Shown one piece after another: positions 1-7,543 of a DNA stretch of 34,822 nt (position 1 is its first letter; each line of letters begins with the position of its first letter). A model generated the notes under the pieces. It worked only from the letters and a program-made list of their open reading frames with translations. It ran no database searches and had not been told where the DNA came from. Position numbers and translations under genes: made by a program. This DNA is from Bryobacter sp. CoA8 C33 (lineage in GTDB: Bacteria; Acidobacteriota; Terriglobia; Bryobacterales; Bryobacteraceae). The DNA lies in assembly GCA_019931185.1 (NCBI GenBank), contig JAINDK010000068.1, forward strand, positions 1 to 34,822, in the 5' to 3' direction.

Positions 1-81
1 ATGTGTTCTTGCAGGAACTTCTTTACACTAACAGCAGGCCGCCCTCATGCTCGACTTAGGAAGCTAATTTGGACACGAGTG
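1..81 (-). mobile_element. End of an IS4-like insertion sequence (leader side)
   Basis: These 81 bases are identical to the reverse complement of 34685-34765, where the same sequence lies just upstream of an IS4-like transposase start at 34790. The match stops abruptly at base 81, so the IS tip is probably the run CACTCGTGTCC read on the minus strand. The transposase of this copy would lie to the left of the window on the minus strand, its start codon about 24 bases before base 1. The insertion abuts the CHAT remnant at 82. No target duplication can be tested because the other flank is not present. Confidence 0.8.
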
Positions 82-502
82 GTATCAAACCACCACTGAG
101 AATATCCACGCAATTCTTGAGTAGGAGCGAATTCGGGCGATCGAGGGCATTGAATCGCTCCCGCTCAATGCTGACCTGGTGACGTTGTCCGCCTGTGATA
201 CCGGTGCTGGCCGCATCCAAGGCCAGGAGGGCGTTGCCAATATCGTTCGCGCCTTCCTGTACGCCGGCTCACGGTCCATCGTCTCGACCCTCTGGGAAGT
301 GGACGATACATTTACTGCGGCTCTAATGAAGCGCTTCTACGCAAACTTGGCTGCCGGGCGCGATGTCAGCGACGCCTTGCGGCTAGCCAAGCTCGAAATG
401 CGCCGTCGCCTTGGCCCCAATGCCACACCCTACTTCTGGGGTCCTTTCACGGTCGTGGGCGATGGGCTGACCCGGGTCAAATTCACGCCGTCCGCAAAGT
501 AA
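82..502 (+). pseudogene. Remnant of a CHAT-domain (caspase-like) protein, C-terminal part
   Basis: The frame 125-502 encodes the C-terminal half of a CHAT domain. It shows LVTLSACDTG with the cysteine expected of the catalytic dyad, then GQEGVANIVRAFLYAG, STLWEVDD and PYFWGPFTVVGD, all in the usual CHAT order. The histidine half and any N-terminal repeats (often TPR in this family) are missing. An in-frame TAG at 122-124 separates this part from a short upstream stretch in the same frame that abuts the IS end at 81. The likely reading is a gene truncated by IS insertion and then decayed. If translation began at the GTG or TTG near 179, only a domain fragment would be made. CHAT proteins are peptidase-like and often act in programmed-death or defence systems; this fragment is unlikely to be active. 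Confidence 0.75.
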
Positions 503-551
503 TCGGCTGACCGAAAATTTGAAGCTGGGATGTCCCGATTCCCTTGAGGCG

Positions 552-800
552 TTATCGTTTTGCCACGTCACGCAACCGCAAATCACGGCTGAAGGCTACT
601 GGCCGACGTACCAATCGTTCAGACAAAAATGCCTCTACATCCTCTCGGCGAAAACGAAGAAGCTTTCCCATCCGAACACAAGGGAGACGTGGCTCTTTCG
701 AGGTCGCGTGATCTTGTACCCAATCAACCGAAACACCCAGCCAATGAGCCACATCTCTGGGGGTCAATAATCTTTCCAGTGGGGGAAGTTTGGTGTCCAT
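552..800 (-). CDS. Excisionase-type helix-turn-helix protein (HTH_17 family)
   Basis: This is an 82-residue protein. Residues 11-60 match the excisionase/MerR-like winged helix fold: LLTPRDVAHWLGVS, then a tryptophan-containing recognition helix, LPCVRMGKLLRF, and the closing RREDVEAFLSE. Such proteins bind DNA and, in integrative elements, act as recombination directionality factors; others are plain regulators. The start is an ATG at 800 with AAAGAG a few bases upstream. It lies about 125 bp past the 3' end of tRNA-Val, where an element integrated into that tRNA would begin. It converges on the CHAT remnant, whose stop is at 502. No integrase is visible, so a role as excisionase is inference. 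Confidence 0.8.
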   Translation of the reverse strand: MDTKLPPLERLLTPRDVAHWLGVSVDWVQDHATSKEPRLPCVRMGKLLRFRREDVEAFLSERLVRRPVAFSRDLRLRDVAKR

Positions 801-861
801 GGCTCTTTATGCAATGGAAGCCCAAAATCGCAAAATGAGTTCTTCGGGAAGGACTCAGCGC

Positions 862-883
862 TTATCGCAGCGTTATCGCAGCG
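862..883. repeat. Perfect 11-bp tandem repeat beside tRNA-Val
   Basis: The unit TTATCGCAGCG occurs twice head to tail at 862-872 and 873-883, in the 125-bp gap between the HTH gene start and the tRNA. It could be an operator or recombination arm-type site for the neighbouring HTH protein, or a chance duplication. Nothing else is recognised in this gap. Confidence 0.55.
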
Positions 884-925
884 TGCAGAAAAACCCCTGA
901 TGAAGCTAACTGATTGAAAAGAAAT

Positions 926-1001
926 GGTGGGCCTGTGCAGACTCGAACTGCAGACCTCTACCGTGTCAAGGTAGCGCTCTAACCAACTGAGCTACAGGCC
1001 C
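926..1001 (-). tRNA. tRNA-Val (anticodon GAC), CCA encoded
   Basis: The minus strand folds as a full cloverleaf. The acceptor stem is GGGCCTG paired with CAGGCCC, the D arm contains AGCTCAGTTGGTTAGAGC, and the anticodon stem is CTACC/GGTAG around the loop TTGACAC, giving anticodon GAC. The T arm is CTGCAGTTCGAGTCTGCAG-like with the TTCGA loop. The 73-nt body (929-1001) is followed by a genomically encoded CCA at 926-928. It starts only 11 bases after the stop of the EamA gene and may be co-transcribed with it. Its 3' end faces the HTH/CHAT/IS segment, the usual geometry for integration at a tRNA gene. Confidence 0.97.
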
Positions 1002-1012
1002 GGCGGAAACTT

Positions 1013-1861
1013 TCATTGTACATGATTTCGGTGATCCCGCCAGCTTCTTAATAGCGCCGATACTATGATCAATGCCCCGCCGCCGATGGCGGAAGCAGAG
1101 GGGGTTTCGTCGTGCAGCAACCAGGTCCAGAGGGGGTTGAGGGCAGGTTCGACCATGATGAGAAGAGAGGCTTCGAGGGCGGGCAGTGTGGTCATGGCGC
1201 GAGTAAGGCACCAATAGGCGAGGCCGACCTGAAAAATACCGAGATAGAGCAGCGCGACCGTGTCGGTGAAGGACGGTTGTGGCCAAGGCCACATTTGAGG
1301 AGAGCAGAAAGCGAAGGCGAGGAGATTACCGATCAATACGGGCGCCATCGAATTGCCCTGCTGGCGCTTGCTTAACCAGCGGAGTCCGCAAACGGTGGCG
1401 GCCCAGGCAGCGCCGCTTAGCGCGCCGAGTGCATTTCCCAGCGCGGGTTGAGGCGCAAGTGATTGTGACGTCGCGGTATCGGAAAAAACCAGCGCAATAC
1501 CGCAAGCGACCAAGGCGAGGGTAACCCATTCGGCCAAGTGGATCGATTCCTGGAGAAGCCAGGGGCCGAGCAGAACCAGATACAGCGGCGCTGTGCCCTG
1601 CAGAAAAATCGCATTTGCGGCAGTAGTGTTTTTGGTGGCGAGCACGAAACTGGTCAGGCAAATTGCATAGGCGACAGCGATGAGAGCGGCTGGCCAAGAC
1701 CAGGAACGGCGAGCGCCGGGCATCAGCAAAGCGATCGCGGCGGCAGCGATCAGGCTGCGCAGGCCGGCGACATGCCAACTGGGAAGTAAAGTGCCCTTGA
1801 TGACAGCGCCGCCGGTGGAGAAAAGTACCGCGCTGGCGATGGCGGCAACACGGGCGTTCAA
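1013..1861 (-). CDS. EamA/DMT-family transporter
   Basis: This is a hydrophobic protein of about 282 residues with roughly ten membrane segments and two EamA-type repeats. The second repeat carries the typical ending ALEASLLIMVEPALNPLWTW before the last helices. Family members export amino acids, metabolites or drugs; the substrate is unknown. The frame is open to 1927, but a TTG at 1861-1859 overlaps the TGA of the decayed glycoside hydrolase frame (1860-1858) as TTGA, the coupled junction seen elsewhere in this window. That start also places a clean N-terminal membrane helix (LNARVAAIASAVLFSTGGAV) at the beginning. The gene probably arose as the second gene of an operon with the hydrolase, so its expression may be affected by that gene's decay. 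Confidence 0.88.
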   Translation of the reverse strand: MNARVAAIASAVLFSTGGAVIKGTLLPSWHVAGLRSLIAAAAIALLMPGARRSWSWPAALIAVAYAICLTSFVLATKNTTAANAIFLQGTAPLYLVLLGPWLLQESIHLAEWVTLALVACGIALVFSDTATSQSLAPQPALGNALGALSGAAWAATVCGLRWLSKRQQGNSMAPVLIGNLLAFAFCSPQMWPWPQPSFTDTVALLYLGIFQVGLAYWCLTRAMTTLPALEASLLIMVEPALNPLWTWLLHDETPSASAIGGGALIIVSALLRSWRDHRNHVQ

Positions 1862-3507
1862 CCGAGGACCACCCTGGCATGCAAGCCGATTAGGGGTGGG
1901 TCGAAAGTCAGCACGCCCTCTTGCCAATCAAGGCCAACAGAGAAGCCGATGAGCTGCCAAAGCGGTTTTTTCAGAGCAGAGCAACGGCGCAGCTTTACGC
2001 GTTGACGGGCAAGGGCCGGGATGGCAGTGTTAAACGGATCATTTGCAGCCATACTTATGTTGATGCGGTTCAGAAGGGGTAGGATTGTGAACTTGCCCTG
2101 CCCGGGCAGGCCGAGTTTGAGCGGAGCGATGGAGTCGGCAAGATTGACAGTGTGAGCCGCCAGATGATGAAAACGGCGGCGCGGCAAATTGCGAAAAGCG
2201 GGTGCATGGGTCTGATGACAGTCTTGGCGGAGAGTCCAGGGGCAAAGAACGACTCGCCCCTACCTCATCGCGAAGCCAAGCACGGCTGGGATGCTGTCGA
2301 GGCAATCATGGTGAGTGAGGTATCGGGGGATGAGGATTTGCGAGCCGCCCGTATCGATACTCCGCCAGCGATCGATGGCAAAGCTAAACCGATCCGCCTC
2401 CGGCAGATAGGCCGGTCGCGCCGAGGCTTGGCTGGCGAGCCACCGGCGAAAGTGCGACATGCGCAGGCGGTGAAGTATTCGCAAACGTCTTCACATTCGG
2501 GGATGATGAGTATGGGATCATCCAAGCAGGCCCAGTGGGGAAGGATATCAACGGAATGCTGAGTCCCAAGCATCGCGTCGTGCTGCGGTACAGGGAGCGT
2601 TGTGCCTAGCCCAAATGCCGAAAAGTTGATTGGACCGGCGGATGGGGCTGATTTTGCTTAACAGACCCGCGGCGTGGCTGAGTGACAGGCAATGGTGACA
2701 CAGGGTCTGGCGCTCCCGGCGGAAGCGGACAATCCAGACTATGACCGTGATGTGGCTTGCACGGCTCCGTCCAGAGCGCGTCGGCTGGTAATCAATCTGG
2801 AGTTCGCCCCCTTGGGCGAGCACGGCGGCAGATCCCTGCTCCAATTGTGCGGCGGGTTTATGATCTAGCCGCGGAGGATGGGTGGAGGATATCTGAACAC
2901 TCCAGGCTACGAGGTCTCGTGTGGCGGCAAGGGCGGTCGAAGAATAGTTGGGTTGGGATAGGCGGCTTTTCCAGTCGATCCAGGCACGAGCGGGTTTGTA
3001 TTGTTCACTGATTTTCAGCCATTGCGGGATCCTGAGGTTCTGGGGATACGACTTGCAGAGGTTGGTCTGGCGGTTATTGCCCGAGTAGTCGCGCTGCAAC
3101 CGGGCCCAAGAGGCAAGATATTTGGGTCTCAGGCTATCCCAAGGGCCGGAGCAATGAATGAAGAGGTTGACGCCTGCCTGAGCCGTGACTCTGCGCCACA
3201 GAGCAAGCGAATCCTGGACGTTGCCGCGGGAGGAGCGGCTGATGAGAGAGGGATAAAAATCCTGCCATCCGCCGCGACCATTGAAAACAAATTGCTCAGA
3301 ATCAGGGTGGACCTCCTGGAGACACTGTCGGATATGGCCACAGCTGATTTCGCTTCGAATTTTGCTATCGGCGGCTCGGGGGGCAAGGTCTAGACAAATG
3401 CCCGAAAGACCGTCCCGACGGGGCTTGTCCGCGGAATCCGATTTTGCGGCCATTGAGCCTGCCAAATGCAGGAATTGGCGGCGGGATTTTCTTCCCATCC
3501 TTTCCAC
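1858..3507 (-). pseudogene. Decayed Tat-exported alpha-L-fucosidase-like glycoside hydrolase
   Basis: The N-terminal frame (GTG at 3507 or ATG at 3498) begins with a twin-arginine motif, RKSRRQFLHLAGSMA. It then has pieces typical of fucosidase-like hydrolases, such as ALWRRVTAQAGVNLFIHCSGPWDSL and SQPNYSSTALAA. This frame stops at 2548 after a stretch that no longer resembles the family. Later pieces appear in other frames: HSVDILPHWACLDDPILIIP near 2560-2500 is in a different frame. FSFAIDRWRSIDTGG near 2400 is back in the first frame but is cut by a stop at 2260. The C-terminus (LLNRINISMA through GVLTFDPPLIGLHARVV, to 1858) is intact. At least two frameshifts or stops and some deletion are needed. 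The family cleaves fucose-type sugars outside the cytoplasm. Sequencing error is possible but would need several separate errors. Confidence 0.72.
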
Positions 3508-3541
3508 GCTACAACAGTTTGTGAAACGATAGACGCTGTTT

Positions 3542-4840
3542 ATGTTGAACCGTCATTGGGTATTGGTCCTGCTCTTTTTCCTGTCGGTGATTACCTACAT
3601 TGATCGAGTTTGCATTTCCGTGGCGGGTCCGGTCATGCAACAGGAGTTGGGCTTGACGCCGACCATGTGGGGTTGGGTTGTTGGGGCATTTACCATTTCC
3701 TATGCGCTGTTTGAGATTCCAACCGGTGCGATGGGTGACAAATACGGATCGCGTGTGACCCTGAGCCGGATCGTGCTGTGGTGGAGCGCTTTTACCGTCT
3801 TGACCGGAGCGGTATCGAACTTTTTTGTGCTGCTGGCGACCCGCTTTCTGTTTGGCATCGGAGAGGCCGGAGCGTATCCGAACGCCTCCTCAACCATATC
3901 CCGCTGGTTCCCGAAGGCTCAGCGAGCCAGGGCATCGAGCGTGGTGTGGGGGGCCAGCCGGCTGGGTGGCGCCATCAGTCCGTTTCTCGTTATCCCCATT
4001 CAAAATGCTTACGGCTGGCGGATGACATTTTTCATTTTTGGGCTGGTGGGAATAGTCTGGGTTGCGGTCTGGTATTACTGGTTTCGCGACACACCGGATC
4101 AGAAAGCGAGTACGACGGCCGAGGAACGCGAGGAAATGGCCGGTGAAAATCAAACAGTGCAGGATGCGGGGCATCTTTCTTTGCCATGGAGTGTCGCGCT
4201 GCGAAACCAGAACTTCTGGACTCTACTCATCATGTATCACACCTATTGCTGGGGAAGCTATTTTTACCTGTCCTGGCTGCACACATTTCTCGTGAAAGGC
4301 CGGGGGATGAGCCAGGATCAGATGAAGTCCTTTTCGAGCTTGCCGTTCTTGGTCGGTTTCTGCGGCAATCTGCTCGGGGGTTTCGTCAGCGACTATCTGG
4401 TTCGGCACTATGGCTTGAAGATCGGCCGCCGCACGGTGGGTGCGGCTGGTTTGGCGCTCAGCGGTGTTTGTATGTTGACGACTGCATACACGGCGGATCC
4501 GGTGATGTCGGTGGTGCTGCTAGCTTTAGGATATGGTGCGATGGATTGCATGCTGCCGGTGTCCTGGGCGGTTTGTCTCGACGTCGGCAAGAAGTATGCG
4601 GGCGCGCTGTCTGGCTCCATGAACATGGCAGGACAATTGGGTTCGTTTGGATCGAGCATCGCCTTCGGCTACTTGGTCGATTGTTACCAGAGTTACGACC
4701 TGCCGCTCAAGCTCTTCTCTGCAATGTTGTTCATTAGTGCCTGGCTGTTTACTCGGATCGATCCAACTGAGGAATTGCCGGTGGCTCCGGTAGGGGAAAA
4801 CCCTGTGTTGGGAGCGCCGATGCCAACCGCTGCAAGCTGA
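3542..4840 (+). CDS. MFS transporter, anion:cation symporter (ACS) family
   Basis: This 432-residue protein has twelve predicted membrane segments. It opens with HWVLVLLFFLSVITYIDRVCISVA, and contains GAMGDKYGSR in the loop after helix 2 and RFLFGIGEAGAYPN in helix 4, the signature of the anion:cation symporter family. Characterised members take up organic anions such as hexuronates, galactonate or glucarate. The gene is divergent from the decayed fucosidase-like hydrolase, only 34 bases away. The pair may once have been a small sugar-use locus: hydrolyse outside, import the product. Its 3' end runs 92 bases into the 3' end of the WecA-like gene on the other strand, an unusually long tail-to-tail overlap. 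Family assignment is firm; the substrate is inferred only. Confidence 0.9.
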   Translation: MLNRHWVLVLLFFLSVITYIDRVCISVAGPVMQQELGLTPTMWGWVVGAFTISYALFEIPTGAMGDKYGSRVTLSRIVLWWSAFTVLTGAVSNFFVLLATRFLFGIGEAGAYPNASSTISRWFPKAQRARASSVVWGASRLGGAISPFLVIPIQNAYGWRMTFFIFGLVGIVWVAVWYYWFRDTPDQKASTTAEEREEMAGENQTVQDAGHLSLPWSVALRNQNFWTLLIMYHTYCWGSYFYLSWLHTFLVKGRGMSQDQMKSFSSLPFLVGFCGNLLGGFVSDYLVRHYGLKIGRRTVGAAGLALSGVCMLTTAYTADPVMSVVLLALGYGAMDCMLPVSWAVCLDVGKKYAGALSGSMNMAGQLGSFGSSIAFGYLVDCYQSYDLPLKLFSAMLFISAWLFTRIDPTEELPVAPVGENPVLGAPMPTAAS

Positions 4841-6200
4841 AAAACCGGAGCACAAGCGCTGCAAAGTCCGCGGCGGGATTCTCCGTCCGCTTCAGCCCGA
4901 CGGGCACCCTGAAATTGACCCAGTTGTGCCCCGGCAAATCGATCCGGACAACGTAACTGATTGGGTTGGCTTCGCGATCCTGGTCCGGAAAAAGCCGATG
5001 CAGGCCGAGTTTCACGTGTAGAGTCAGCAGACCGAGCTCGGAGGCGCCTGCATCGAGCAGAAGTAACCAGCGCTGCGGGTCGGAAGTCTGGTTCAGGTCG
5101 TCCTCGAGAGCGCGAAGAACAATTTGATGGCGGAACCATGATCGGATGCGGCCCCCGAGTAAAGCTTCGGCAAGAACATTGAACTCCGGGTAGCGCAGGT
5201 TGGCCACCTTGAAGCCGAGATAGCAAAGAAATGGAGCAATCAGAATCCAACGGCCGGTTGGAGGAAGCCAGATTTGCACCATGGCAATTACGGTCGCCGC
5301 CGAGGAAAGTACCCCGAGACTCAGCAGAACTTCCGAGTCGCCATGGCCCTGACGCTTCAGTTGGTGGTGAATGTGTCCGGAATCTGCATGAAAAATGGAT
5401 CGTCCTCGCAACCAGCGCCGGGCGGAACTCAGCGCCACTTCCAGCAAGGGGAGTGTAAAGATGAGAACCGCGGCAGTGAGCCCCTCCGCACCGGGAAAGC
5501 GCCGGGCGAGATCTGCCCCTCCGCACCCAATCAGAAAGCCGACGGTAAGACTCCCCGCGTCGCCCAAGAAGATTCGGGCTGGGGGCCAGTTTTCTCGGAG
5601 AAACGGGATCACCGCGCCGAGTAGGGGCGCGAAAACAAGAGCCAAGGAATAGTAATCGAGCGACAGGGCAACGCCGATTAGGCCGAGCGAGGAAAGCACG
5701 GTCAACGTCCCGGCCAGACCATCGGTTCCGTCCGTTAGATTAAAGGCATTCGAGCAAAGAACCAGCCAAAAGGCGGTGGCGGGAAAGGCAGTCCATTCCC
5801 AACCAGGGGAAGCATCGAAAAGACGTACGCCAGCCCAATAAGCAAAGGCGGCTGCGACGACTTGCCCGGTGAGCTTCAATCTAGGGTGGAGATCGATCAT
5901 GTCATCGAGAAAGCCCGTTAGCAGCACAGTCATGAGAGCCGGCAGCAAGCGGAGAAGAAAGTGACTGCAGTTTTCAAACACATAGGCGCCGCCGGCCTGG
6001 AGCAGCATGAGGGAGCCGACGGTGAGCAGGTAGGCGCTCATGATCGCGACTCCCCCCGAGCGGGGAACTGGATTGAGGTGCGCTTTTCGACCCTGCGGAT
6101 GGTCGAGCTTGCCGGCGCGGACAAAGCACTGCCGGATCAAGGGTGTCAGTACGGCACTGAAAGCAAGCGCAAGCAGGAAGGCGGCCGACAGGGTCTTCAT
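4749..6200 (-). CDS. WecA/MraY-family undecaprenyl-phosphate sugar-1-phosphate transferase with C-terminal extension
   Basis: This 483-residue membrane enzyme should start the polysaccharide repeat unit by moving a HexNAc-1-phosphate from UDP-sugar to undecaprenyl phosphate. Family motifs are in order: LDDMIDLHPRLKL near 98-110 with the Asp pair, NAFNLTDGTDGLAG at 151-164, GDAGS at 213-217 and HIHH at 276-279. About eleven membrane helices end near residue 333. A further 150 residues look soluble and lack a domain I recognise (LLLLDAGASELGLLTLHVKL, VRIDLPGHNWVNFRVPVG); WecA itself ends before this. The ATG at 6200 overlaps the stop of the upstream gene as ATGA; a longer frame from 6257 is less likely. 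It is the last gene of the operon, and its stop lies inside the convergent MFS gene. Confidence 0.9.
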   Translation of the reverse strand: MKTLSAAFLLALAFSAVLTPLIRQCFVRAGKLDHPQGRKAHLNPVPRSGGVAIMSAYLLTVGSLMLLQAGGAYVFENCSHFLLRLLPALMTVLLTGFLDDMIDLHPRLKLTGQVVAAAFAYWAGVRLFDASPGWEWTAFPATAFWLVLCSNAFNLTDGTDGLAGTLTVLSSLGLIGVALSLDYYSLALVFAPLLGAVIPFLRENWPPARIFLGDAGSLTVGFLIGCGGADLARRFPGAEGLTAAVLIFTLPLLEVALSSARRWLRGRSIFHADSGHIHHQLKRQGHGDSEVLLSLGVLSSAATVIAMVQIWLPPTGRWILIAPFLCYLGFKVANLRYPEFNVLAEALLGGRIRSWFRHQIVLRALEDDLNQTSDPQRWLLLLDAGASELGLLTLHVKLGLHRLFPDQDREANPISYVVRIDLPGHNWVNFRVPVGLKRTENPAADFAALVLRFFSLQRLASALPTQGFPLPEPPAIPQLDRSE

Positions 6201-7543
6201 GTGCGGTCTCCTCCTCCGGACTGAATTTGCAACGCAGCAAAGACATAAAGCCACCATGCGGAACTGACGCGGACTTCCTTGAACAAGAACAAGTCAAAAG
6301 GAAAGGAAAGAAGTGATACAGCGAGGGCGAGAGCAAAAATCTTCCAAGCCATGTCTGAACAGCGATAGAGGGCCAGCCTGACGATGGTGAAGATCAATAA
6401 CCCCAACCAGAGCAACCCGGAAACACCGAATTCGACAGCCAGTTGCAGTAAGGTTGAGTGGGAGTGATACAAGCTCGGTCCAAAAGGAGTGGAGATTGTA
6501 TTGTCGCCAACGGCGATCATATCCCCGCGCAAGGAATCACGACGGTACCAGGTCCAGATCGAACCATACCCTTGCCCGAGGATGAGCGTAAAGGCAGGCT
6601 GATCAGTAATGATGTTCAACGCGGTTTCGTGAGTCACTTTGCGGTAATTATCCTCAAGATTCGTTAAGCGGCTGGTATCGGCGCGCGAATAGACCACAAA
6701 GCCAACGACAATCGCAAATGCCGCACCGAATAGCGCGGTTTGCTGGGAGCGCTTCATTGCCCTTAGCAATAGGACGAGGGTTGAAAGAAATACTCCAAGC
6801 AGAATCAGGCCAGCGCGGGATCCCATGCCGAGAAAGGCGCCCAGCAGGCAAAGCATGGAAAAGACACTTAGAAAACGGCTGGACCCTGACCTGAACATAT
6901 TGTGCAAAGCCCAGCCAATCGCCGGAAGTAGGAGCAAATATCCAGTGCTGGCCCCGAAAAGCGGACCGCGGACGCGCTGGATGCCGAAGTCGGAATTCAC
7001 AGCTTGCCCGGCATCGGCCCGCAATCCCAGGCCAAGCACGCTTTCGGCCGTATAAAGCAGGCAGACAAGCGCAAGCAGGAAGCTAAATCGATTGAGGAAG
7101 GATCTTGCCTGAATTGCATCGTAAGCGGACATCAGACCCGCTGCTTGCAAGGGAGGGCTTGCCACCAGCAACAGAGCAAAGCTCATGCCGAGTTGGTCTT
7201 CTAAAGCCAGCCAACCAGTCCAAAGCCGAAGCAAACCATATCCCAGCAACATTAGCAACCATCCGAGAATTGCAATCGGGGCTTTTCGCCGCAAAACAAC
7301 ACGTTGAACGACTAAACCCAGTCCGTAAAGTAGCCCCGAGAGGGAAGCGAGGATATCGCCGACGCGCATGGGAATGCCGAACCATTCCTGTCGTGCGAAG
7401 GCTGAGGAAGGCACAAGAGAGCCATATAGAAAGACAAGCCAAAAAGGAAACTCCCAAAGCAGGATCCAACTGCCTGGTACGGCTTGCTCGACCCAGCGGC
7501 GGCTGACCGGCGCCTGCAAGGTGGGATGAATCGAGGCCGTCAT
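6197..7543 (-). CDS. O-antigen ligase/Wzy-like polymerase family membrane protein
   Basis: This 448-residue protein has ten or more membrane segments and a large loop before the last helices. The loop carries LILGQGYGSIWTWYRR and YHSHSTLLQLAVEFGVSGLL, the histidine-rich region typical of the WaaL/Wzy superfamily. Members polymerise lipid-linked repeat units or ligate them to an acceptor in the periplasm. In an operon with a flippase-like protein and a Wzc-like regulator, polymerase is the more likely role, but ligase cannot be excluded because sequence separates the two poorly. The start ATG at 7543 overlaps the preceding gene's stop as ATGA, and its own stop overlaps the WecA-like start in the same way. 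Confidence 0.85.
   Translation of the reverse strand: MTASIHPTLQAPVSRRWVEQAVPGSWILLWEFPFWLVFLYGSLVPSSAFARQEWFGIPMRVGDILASLSGLLYGLGLVVQRVVLRRKAPIAILGWLLMLLGYGLLRLWTGWLALEDQLGMSFALLLVASPPLQAAGLMSAYDAIQARSFLNRFSFLLALVCLLYTAESVLGLGLRADAGQAVNSDFGIQRVRGPLFGASTGYLLLLPAIGWALHNMFRSGSSRFLSVFSMLCLLGAFLGMGSRAGLILLGVFLSTLVLLLRAMKRSQQTALFGAAFAIVVGFVVYSRADTSRLTNLEDNYRKVTHETALNIITDQPAFTLILGQGYGSIWTWYRRDSLRGDMIAVGDNTISTPFGPSLYHSHSTLLQLAVEFGVSGLLWLGLLIFTIVRLALYRCSDMAWKIFALALAVSLLSFPFDLFLFKEVRVSSAWWLYVFAALQIQSGGGDRT

Noticed and set aside
1013-1927. Longer start for the EamA gene at 1927
   Set aside because: The added 22 residues are polar, lie opposite the conserved end of the hydrolase remnant, and the TTGA junction at 1861 gives a better start.
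2039-2573. Separate small genes on the minus strand in this region
   Set aside because: Pieces of them align with successive parts of one glycoside hydrolase, so they are better read as fragments of a single decayed gene.
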